DNA of 64,000 nucleotides, from contig JANXOP010000079.1 of the NCBI GenBank assembly GCA_025357755.1, positions 16,666 to 80,665 on the forward strand, in the 5' to 3' direction. Below the pieces are notes generated by a model. That model saw nothing but the letters and a program-made list of their open reading frames with translations. It had not been told where the DNA came from and ran no database searches. Both the position numbers and the translations under genes were made by a program. The first letter of the stretch is position 1, and every line of letters begins with the position of its first letter. Positions 58,690 to 64,000 of the stretch are shown here, piece by piece. The stretch is from Kofleriaceae bacterium. GTDB lineage: Bacteria > Myxococcota_A > Polyangia > Haliangiales > Haliangiaceae.

Positions 58690-59673
58690 GTGGAAACCGC
58701 CGCGTATCTGCAGAGCACCGGTGACGGCCACGCCCGGATCGTGGGCGGCCTCACGGTGCTCGAGCGCCGCATTCGCGAGCTCGCGAAGGCAGGCGTCACG
58801 CGTGCGTTGATCGCGACCGCGCCGATCGAGCTGTCGCGGCCGATGCCGATTCCGATCCAGTTCGTGCCGCCGGGCGCGCCGGTGCCGGAGGGTGCGCGGG
58901 TCGAGCGCGCGGATGTGATCGCCGGGATCGAGATCACCGACGAGGCGTCGCGCAGCGCAGCGGAGTGGAAGCTGATCCGCGGCATGAACAAGTCATTCGA
59001 GGGCCCGGTCGATGCGCTGATCAACTGGCGGTTCTCGATGCGGATCACTCGCGTGCTCGCGCGGCAATCGCTGGCGCTCACGCCGAACCACGTGACGATC
59101 GTAGCGATCGTGATCGGCTTGCTCGCCTCGGTGCTCGCGAGCCGCGGCACGTACGTGACGGTCGCCATCGCGGGCGTGCTGCTGGAATTCAACTCGATCC
59201 TCGATTCGTGCGACGGCGAGCTCGCGCGGCTGCGGTTCCAGTACTCAAAGCTCGGGCAGTGGCTCGACAACCTTTCGGACGACATCGTCGACAACGTCTT
59301 CTTGATCGCGATCGGCCACGGGCTCGGCGGGATCTGGGCGTGGATCGGTTTGTTCTCGGCGCTCGGGCGCGTCCTGGTCTCGCTCGTCACGTACGTGAGC
59401 GTGTATCGGAGCACCGGCACGGGCGATGTGTTCGCGTTCCGCTGGTGGTTCGAGAGCGACAAGGTCTCCGCCGACGACGTCTACGATCCGAAAGCGATCA
59501 CGACCTGGCTGCGCTCGTTCGGACGGCGCGACACGTTCGTGTTCATCTGGATGCTCGCGTGCGTGGCGGGTTTCCCGTACTGGGTGATCGGTCACGGCGC
59601 GGTGATCGCGGCGGTCAACGTGAGCCTGCTCGTCCTGCAGTTCACGGTGTACCGCCGTAAGCTCGCAGCATGA
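58690..59673 (+). CDS. CDP-alcohol phosphatidyltransferase with vestigial nucleotidyltransferase-like region
   Basis: A 327-residue membrane enzyme starting at GTG. The catalytic motif DGELAR-x8-G-x3-D-x3-D is complete in DSCDGELARLRFQYSKLGQWLDNLSDD, so transferase activity is expected. It makes a phosphodiester-linked lipid or polyol from a CDP-alcohol. The N-terminal 110 residues (STGDGHARIVGGLTVLERRIRELAKAGVTRALI) look like the start of a nucleotidyltransferase domain without its active loops. A bifunctional cytidylyltransferase-phosphotransferase ancestor is therefore plausible. About six helices follow. Its last 17 codons reappear as a remnant at 60183-60233, from a duplication. The stop overlaps the next ATG. 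Confidence 0.88.
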   Translation: METAAYLQSTGDGHARIVGGLTVLERRIRELAKAGVTRALIATAPIELSRPMPIPIQFVPPGAPVPEGARVERADVIAGIEITDEASRSAAEWKLIRGMNKSFEGPVDALINWRFSMRITRVLARQSLALTPNHVTIVAIVIGLLASVLASRGTYVTVAIAGVLLEFNSILDSCDGELARLRFQYSKLGQWLDNLSDDIVDNVFLIAIGHGLGGIWAWIGLFSALGRVLVSLVTYVSVYRSTGTGDVFAFRWWFESDKVSADDVYDPKAITTWLRSFGRRDTFVFIWMLACVAGFPYWVIGHGAVIAAVNVSLLVLQFTVYRRKLAA

Positions 59674-60149
59674 TGAAGTGGATCGTGCTGGCGCTGGCGC
59701 TCGCCGGGTGTGGCAAGGGCGGCGATAGCACCAAGGCGAAGAGCGACGACAAGCCGACCGTCGAAGCGTTCGAGGACTACAAGCACAAGGCGATGGCGAC
59801 CGAGGGCAAGCTCGAGCTCAACAAGCTGAGCAAGCTCGCCAAGACCGTCGCCATCGAGAAGAGCGCCTATCCGATCGGCAAGGCGGCCCTGACGCCTGCC
59901 ATCGAGTGCTGCAAGAGCGCCGATCACGAGTGCGCGCCCGATGCGAAGACCTGGGCGGTCGAGCCGTGGACCACGCTCGAGTTCACGATCGACGAGCCGC
60001 ACCGCTTTCGCTACAGCTACGAGAGCACCGACGGTAAATCGTTTACCGCCACCGCGGTTGCCGATCTCGATTGCAACGGCACGGTGACGACGCTCACCGC
60101 GACGGGCACGCTCGATGCCTCGGGCTCCCCGCACTCGGAGATCAAGTAG
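59670..60149 (+). CDS. Pilin-like lipoprotein, copy 1
   Basis: A 159-residue lipoprotein (IVLALALAGCGKG). Mature features are KLELNKLSKLAKTVAIEKSAYPIGKAALTPAIECCKSADHECAPDAKTWAVEPWTTLEFTIDEPHRFRYSYES and FTATAVADLDCNGTVTTLTATG. The segments 'YPxGxAxLTP', 'W--LxFxIDxPxRFxYSY' and 'ATAVAxLDCxG' resemble the C-terminal half of type IV-pilin/pseudopilin-like proteins of Myxococcota. No type IV pilin N-terminal helix is present. Cysteines CC and CNG are conserved with copy 2. The start overlaps the previous stop (ATGA). Confidence 0.75.
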   Translation: MMKWIVLALALAGCGKGGDSTKAKSDDKPTVEAFEDYKHKAMATEGKLELNKLSKLAKTVAIEKSAYPIGKAALTPAIECCKSADHECAPDAKTWAVEPWTTLEFTIDEPHRFRYSYESTDGKSFTATAVADLDCNGTVTTLTATGTLDASGSPHSEIK

Positions 60150-60182
60150 TCCCCATCAGGTCGAGCTTCGGCGATCGACGGG

Positions 60183-60233
60183 TCGCTCCTCGGGTTGCAG
60201 TTCACGGTCGGACGCACGAAGATCGCCGCATGA
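60183..60233 (+). pseudogene. Remnant tail of a CDP-alcohol phosphatidyltransferase gene
   Basis: The frame 60183-60233 reads SLLGLQFTVGRTKIAA-stop. The end of the intact transferase gene is SLLVLQFTVYRRKLAA-stop, so 12 of 16 residues match. In both places the stop overlaps the ATG of the pilin-like lipoprotein. The remnant therefore shows that a block containing the gene end plus the whole lipoprotein gene was duplicated in tandem, and that the tail is now non-coding. Confidence 0.85.
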
Positions 60234-60730
60234 CCAAGTTCCTCCTAGCAACGTTGTTTGTCGCGGCATGCGGTAAGGGCGACAAGGTCCCAGGGACTGG
60301 CAGCGCCGCGCCGGGATCGGGTACCCCGCTCGGCGCGCCCATCGCCGACAACAAGCCTCCTGCCGTCGGGTCCGAAGGCAGGATAGTGCTCAACAGGCTC
60401 GGCAAGCACGCGAAGCTGCACGTCGGCGAGGTCGGAACCTATCCAGTGGGCAACGCACCGCTGACTCCCACGACCGACTGCTGCAAGGCCGCGGACCACA
60501 ACTGTCCCGTCGATCCGACGGCGTGGGCGGGCGAGCCGTGGAAGACCCTCGATTTTTCGATCGATGCACCTGGCCGCTTTCGCTTCTCGTACGACGGCGC
60601 GGCCGATGGCAAGTCGTTCACCGCGACCGCGGTCGCCGAGCTGGACTGCGACGGCAAGCTCACGACGTGGACCGCAAAAGGCAGCGTCGATGGCGCGGGA
60701 AAACCGACGGTCGACATCACCCCGAAGTAG
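60230..60730 (+). CDS. Pilin-like lipoprotein, copy 2
   Basis: A 166-residue lipoprotein (LLATLFVAACGKG), a paralogue of copy 1: RIVLNRLGKHAKLHVGEVGTYPVGNAPLTPTTDCCKAADHNCPVDPTAWAGEPWKTLDFSIDAPGRFRFSYDG and FTATAVAELDCDGKLTTWTAKGSVD. The N-terminal linker is different (PGTGSAAPGSGTPLGAP), while the folded part keeps the same Cys positions. It is immediately preceded by the duplicated gene tail (60183-60233). The role is unknown; the pair may be minor envelope components with separate specificities. Confidence 0.77.
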   Translation: MTKFLLATLFVAACGKGDKVPGTGSAAPGSGTPLGAPIADNKPPAVGSEGRIVLNRLGKHAKLHVGEVGTYPVGNAPLTPTTDCCKAADHNCPVDPTAWAGEPWKTLDFSIDAPGRFRFSYDGAADGKSFTATAVAELDCDGKLTTWTAKGSVDGAGKPTVDITPK

Positions 60731-60763
60731 CTGACCAAAAGGAAGCGTTCAGCGACTACAAGA

Positions 60764-61411
60764 TCAGACCGCCGCCGTGAGCTCGCGGCGCGCGCGCAGC
60801 TGCCACATGTAGTGGTACGGGTTCTCTCGGATGAACCCCTTCGAGACGACGTCCATGTGCTTGCCGATCAGCTTCGTGATCTTGCGAGCCGTGTAGGGAT
60901 AGCCCATCTCCCAGTGATGCTCCGGAATCGGCTCGTGCCGCCACGGCAGCATGAACTTGTGACCCGCCGTGAAGTGGTGGTCGCCCCACCAGAAGGACCA
61001 GCGCACGCGGAGGCCGCGATACGGCAGCGAGATGAACACGTGCGGCTTCGCGCGGCGCGCGATGTTCTCGAGGCAGGTCTCGAATTCGGCGAACGGGAGG
61101 TGCTCGAGGACCTGGAATGCGCAGATCGCATCGAACGTCAGGCCCGCCGGTAGCACCGCATCGAGCTTCGTGATGTCGGCGACGTAATCGACGCCACGCG
61201 TGGTGTCGATGTCGAGTGTCTTGACCTCGACGCCTGCGGCTCGCAGGTAGTTGCGAAAGACGCCGGAGCCAGGCCCGATCTCGAGCACGGTCTTGGGGCG
61301 GACCGAGAGCACCGCGCGCAGCTGGTGCCAGTACGACATCCAGCGCTCGGCGTCGTCGTAGCGCTCGAAGTCGTAATGCTCCGGCGCGACCTGGACTTCC
61401 CGCTCGGTCAT
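60764..61411 (-). CDS. Class I SAM-dependent methyltransferase
   Basis: A 215-residue methyltransferase: SAM motif I TVLEIGPGSGVFRNYLRAAGVEVKTLDIDTTRGVDYVADITK, motif IV-like FDAICAFQVLEHLPFAEFETCLENIARRAKPHVFISLPY, and a substrate part with many aromatic and His residues (WGDHHFTAGHKFMLPWRHEPIPEHHWEMGYPY). The H-x8-P-x2-H region resembles methyltransferases of surface polysaccharide or glycolipid clusters. It is divergent from the flippase gene 34 nt away, consistent with a role in cell-surface glycan assembly; the substrate is unknown. Confidence 0.85.
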   Translation of the reverse strand: MTEREVQVAPEHYDFERYDDAERWMSYWHQLRAVLSVRPKTVLEIGPGSGVFRNYLRAAGVEVKTLDIDTTRGVDYVADITKLDAVLPAGLTFDAICAFQVLEHLPFAEFETCLENIARRAKPHVFISLPYRGLRVRWSFWWGDHHFTAGHKFMLPWRHEPIPEHHWEMGYPYTARKITKLIGKHMDVVSKGFIRENPYHYMWQLRARRELTAAV

Positions 61412-61445
61412 GCGAGCCGCACGCTAACATGGTATTCCCGACGGA

Positions 61446-62939
61446 GTGACGGACGAGCCCGAGCTCGGCAAGCGGGTCGCGCAGGGAGTTGCGTGGTCCG
61501 GCGGAGCCCAGGCGATCATCGCGGTCGCCGACCTGATCTCGTTCCTGCTGGTCACGGTGTACTGGATCGCGCTCGACGACTTCGGCGTGGTGGGCGCGGT
61601 CATTCCGTTTTACACGGCGCTCGATTACATCGCGGATCTCGGGGTCAGCTCCGCCTTGATCCAGCACGACGACCACACGCCCGACCGCGTCTCGACGGTG
61701 TTCTGGTTCAACCTGCTGGTCTCCGGCGGGCTCTTCGTCCTGCTGCTCGGGCTCGGCCCGCTCTACGCCGCGATCCAGCACACCCCGGTGATCGCTTGGT
61801 TGCTGATCGCCTACGGCGTGAAGCTGCTGATCCAGAACATCTACGCGATCCCGTTCGCGCTGCTTCGCAAGGAGTTGCGGTTCAGGGATATCGCGAAGGC
61901 GCGCGTCGCCGCGCACCTTGCCGAATCGGGCAGTCGCATCCTCTACGCTTATCTTGGCGCGGGCATCTGGAGCTTCACGCTCGCTGCGATCACGCGCGCG
62001 TTCGTGTTCGGAATCGCGATCCAGCTCAGCCATCCGTGGCGACCGCGGCTCGTGTTCCGCCCGCGAGAAGTGATCGGCTACGTGAAGTTCGGCGCGCGCA
62101 CCGCCGCGAGCAACGTGCTGTACCAGGTCTACACGAGCCTCGATTCGCCGATCATCTATCACTACTTCGGCAAGGAAGCCTCGGGCATCTACACGCTCGC
62201 CGATACGTTCATCCTGGAACCCGTAAAGACGATCGCGAACGTCGTCATCGATGTGGCCTTTCCCACCTTCGCGAAGCTGCGCGCAGATCGCCGCGCGGTG
62301 GCGAATCAGCTGATCAAGTTCACGCGCCTCAACCTGCTCGCAGTCCTGCCGTACACGATCCTCATCTTCCTGATCGCGCCCGAGGTCCTGAACCTGTTCT
62401 GGCTCGGTCACGGCAGCGGCGATGTGAAGTGGACCTCGCGCAATGTCGAGCTCTGCGTCGATGCGATCCGCTTGCTGTGCGTGATGGGCTTCTTTCGCTC
62501 GCTCGGCTTCCTCGGGCCGCCGCTGCTCGATGGCATGGGCCGCCCCGATCTCACGCTGCGCTACATGATCGTCGCCACGTTCGCCGTGCCCGGCTCGTTC
62601 CTGCTCGGCGCGAAGTTGCTCGGCCCGAGCCTGGGGTTCCTGTCGGTCGCGGTCGCGTGGGCGATCGGCTACCCGATCGCGTTCGCGGTGCTCGCGTACC
62701 TCGTGGCGCACACGGTGAAGCTAAACGTGCGCGAATACGTTCAGGCCTCGTGGGGCATCATCGCGAGCTGTGCGATCGGGCTCGGCGTTGGCTTTGCGGT
62801 CGATCGCGCGCTACCGGATGCCTCGAATGCGATGCGCCTCGCCTCGATCACGGCCGCGACGCTGGGCTCGATCACGCTCTTGCTCGTGTACTGGCAGAAG
62901 CTCACGCCGCGCGCGATTGCTGCGAGTCTCGGAGACTAA
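61446..62939 (+). CDS. Wzx-like polysaccharide flippase
   Basis: A 497-residue polytopic membrane protein with about 12-14 helices, starting at GTG. The family pattern (polysaccharide biosynthesis/MVF-MATE-like) is LGKRVAQGVAWSGGAQAIIAVADLISFLLV at the N-terminus, DFGVVGAVIPFYTALDYIADLGVSSALIQ, and YHYFGKEASGIYTLADTFILEPVKTIANVVIDVAFPTFAKL in the middle. It would flip lipid-linked oligosaccharides across the inner membrane. Residues around FLGPPLLDGMGRPDL are conserved. It lies opposite a SAM methyltransferase, but no glycosyltransferases or polymerase are in the window. Confidence 0.9.
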   Translation: MTDEPELGKRVAQGVAWSGGAQAIIAVADLISFLLVTVYWIALDDFGVVGAVIPFYTALDYIADLGVSSALIQHDDHTPDRVSTVFWFNLLVSGGLFVLLLGLGPLYAAIQHTPVIAWLLIAYGVKLLIQNIYAIPFALLRKELRFRDIAKARVAAHLAESGSRILYAYLGAGIWSFTLAAITRAFVFGIAIQLSHPWRPRLVFRPREVIGYVKFGARTAASNVLYQVYTSLDSPIIYHYFGKEASGIYTLADTFILEPVKTIANVVIDVAFPTFAKLRADRRAVANQLIKFTRLNLLAVLPYTILIFLIAPEVLNLFWLGHGSGDVKWTSRNVELCVDAIRLLCVMGFFRSLGFLGPPLLDGMGRPDLTLRYMIVATFAVPGSFLLGAKLLGPSLGFLSVAVAWAIGYPIAFAVLAYLVAHTVKLNVREYVQASWGIIASCAIGLGVGFAVDRALPDASNAMRLASITAATLGSITLLLVYWQKLTPRAIAASLGD

Positions 62940-63297
62940 GTTGCCCTACGAACTGAACAGAATCGCGCAGGTTGAGGACCATACGGACCGGGGCTAGTTG
63001 CGAGGAGAAGTGGTTCTACTTGAACCGTGGCGAACATCGAGACCGAGGGAAATCGCGCTCGTCCTTCGTCTTATAGGGTGTTGGTCAAGCGCGCGGCTCG
63101 CCTCGCGCAGCTGGACGTGACCTTGCTTGCATGCCACCTCACGCAGTCCACGCAGTCAGGTGGCCTCCAGCAGAACCGATTCCATCTCGGTCCTCGGGCG
63201 TTTCTCAGTAGCGTCGCGCCGGTCGAAGGCTCTTCGCGCACTCCCGCGGTCTGCCGCGCCGGAGACACCTGTTTATCGTGCGCAACTGGAGAGCAGG
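62940..63297. other. Gene-poor stretch of about 358 bp
   Basis: I see no convincing gene here. A plus-strand frame (63027-63413, 128 codons) has no recognisable domain, low-complexity composition and overlaps the HNH gene, so I leave it out. The base composition is lower in GC than the surroundings. No tRNA, terminator or strong repeat is evident. It separates the flippase gene from the convergent HNH gene. Confidence 0.4.
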
Positions 63298-64000
63298 CTA
63301 GGTCACTCCCTGCCGCGAACACGCGAGCGCTGTACGGATCAGCAGCTCGAGGTCAGGCCGATCGACCTTCGCGAGCGCCTGCTCGACATAGCGCGCAGCC
63401 TCGGCCTTCCTGAAGCCGAGGGTCGTCAGCGCTTGCTTCGCCTGGGTCACGGCGACGACGCTCTCGAACTTCGAACGCCCCACGGGGGGCGTCGAGCCTG
63501 CGACGCGCGGTTGAAGTCGCGCTGCACGGAGCGCCTCGCTTGCATCCATCGGATCGATCGCCTCTGCGCTCGCGAGCGACGAGGGCGACGACGAGGACGA
63601 CGAGGACGACGAGCACGACGAGCACGACGAGGACGACGAGGACGACGAGGACGACGAGGACGACGAGGACGACGAGGACGACGGCGAGGATAAGGGAGGT
63701 GGAGTCACATACCTGATCGTGAGGTTCGGCGCCGAGCCCGTGATCTGAAGCTTGCCTTCATGAAGGGCGCGGTGGTGTGCCGAACAGGTGAGGGTCAAAT
63801 TCTCGGCCTCGTGGCCGCCGCCGTGTTCGCGATGCACGATGTGATGGAGATCGACGTTACGCGAGGCGCGGCAACCCGGGACACAGCATTTTCCGTGATC
63901 TCGACGCTGCACGAACCGCCGCACCATCGGCGTGATGTCTTGCGTCGCGCGCGCGGGTTCGAGATCGGATCCGATGCGCTGAGCATCGCATTCGGCGCGC
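63298..64000 (-). CDS. HNH endonuclease, 5' end cut by window edge
   Basis: The gene enters from the right edge in an open frame (ECDAQRIGSDLEPARATQDITP, then MVRRFVQRRD). The HNH domain is KCCVPGCRASRNVDLHHIVHREHGGGHEAENLTLTCSAHHRALHEG, with the two-Cys zinc pair, HH, Asn and final His in order. The C-terminal part has a polyserine stretch of about 40 residues, then FESVVAVTQAKQALTTLGFRKAEAARYVEQALAKVDRPDLELLIRTAL, like the helical C-terminal domain of RuvA. DUF222/13E12-type HNH proteins have this layout and are often repeated or mobile-linked. The catalytic core seems complete. Confidence 0.85.
   Translation of the reverse strand, partial: RAECDAQRIGSDLEPARATQDITPMVRRFVQRRDHGKCCVPGCRASRNVDLHHIVHREHGGGHEAENLTLTCSAHHRALHEGKLQITGSAPNLTIRYVTPPPLSSPSSSSSSSSSSSSSSSSSSSCSSCSSSSSSSSSPSSLASAEAIDPMDASEALRAARLQPRVAGSTPPVGRSKFESVVAVTQAKQALTTLGFRKAEAARYVEQALAKVDRPDLELLIRTALACSRQGVT
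63578..63690. repeat. GAGGACGAC microsatellite encoding polyserine
   Basis: About a dozen copies of the 9-nt unit gaggacgac (a few units vary, e.g. gagcacgac) lie within the HNH gene. On the coding strand they give repeated TCG/TCC codons and a serine run of more than 30 residues broken by two Cys and two Pro. Being a multiple of 3, it could expand or contract without breaking the frame. It separates the HNH and RuvA-C-like domains. Confidence 0.9.

Noticed and set aside
60756..62711. 651-codon minus-strand frame opposite the flippase gene
   Set aside because: Highly charged and repetitive (RHEVREHRERDR type), an antisense shadow of a convincing 12-14-helix flippase.
63027..63413. 128-codon plus-strand frame between flippase and HNH genes
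   Set aside because: No domain, no good ribosome-binding site, and it overlaps the HNH gene by about 115 nt.
63578..63690. Short regular repeats that could be mistaken for a CRISPR array
   Set aside because: Units are 9 nt with no spacers and lie in frame within an HNH gene as serine codons.

Overview
The window looks like chromosome from a high-GC, developmentally complex bacterium of the phylum Myxococcota (Polyangia or Haliangium/Kofleriaceae-type). This is inferred from style, not from a marker gene: five Hanks-type Ser/Thr kinases in 64 kb, many lipoproteins with beta-propeller, PEGA or Gly-rich domains, Dicty_CTDC-like Cys repeats, frequent GTG starts and dense 4-nt ATGA/GTGA overlaps. 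I see no rRNA, tRNA, CRISPR array, IS element, prophage or attachment site. Most of the window is ordinary chromosome, but several genes have uncommon architectures.

Layout. 1-6995 (minus): Gly-rich lipoprotein, argH, lysA, di-heme DHOR lipoprotein and two kinases (the last cut by the window edge), all on one strand with gaps of 11-21 nt. 7048-9677 (plus): kinase plus a translationally overlapping TPR-like exported protein. 9674-12244 (minus): small exported protein, upp, XRE-cupin regulator and MDR oxidoreductase. 12381-13674: a self-contained VOC/ArsR/AHSA1 cassette behind a perfect palindrome. 13735-23464: large BPI-like lipoprotein, XRE regulator, VUT-family (queuosine precursor) transporter, GMC-type oxidoreductase, polyphosphate kinase, PQQ-like anchor protein, Zn-ribbon/Tudor-like protein and a TPR-SUFU protein.

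23531-37550 is an envelope-export region. On the plus strand lie an ABC ATPase, three different HlyD/MacA-type adaptors and one MacB-type permease, with 4-nt overlaps at every junction, followed by three related lipoproteins and a small beta-barrel-like protein. Converging on these from the minus strand are PEGA, Kelch and beta-propeller lipoproteins, a TolC-family outer-membrane factor and a Gly-rich Dicty_CTDC lipoprotein. Together they could form a trans-envelope machine, with the TolC protein as its exit duct (inference).

37673-44446: DsbA-like lipoprotein, DUF3108 lipoprotein, the 2-oxoacid:ferredoxin oxidoreductase korAB, a tandem retropepsin-like lipoprotein overlapping korB, and a SEC-C protein. 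44447-55742: a 1146-residue pseudokinase-kinase-SRPBCC-DUF5939-pseudocyclase fusion, a two-gene miniature copper-amine-oxidase-like pair, and a PEGA/propeller/kinase operon. 55742-64000: DUF971, an orphan DNA methyltransferase beside a 5'-truncated Uma2 remnant, a CDP-alcohol phosphotransferase followed by a tandemly duplicated pilin-like lipoprotein (the duplication carried the tail of the upstream gene with it), a SAM methyltransferase with a Wzx-like flippase, and a partial HNH endonuclease with a microsatellite-encoded polyserine linker.

The best candidates for undescribed biology are the 1146-aa fusion, the triple-adaptor ABC system with its lipoprotein satellites, the split mini copper-amine-oxidase pair, and the TPR-SUFU protein.
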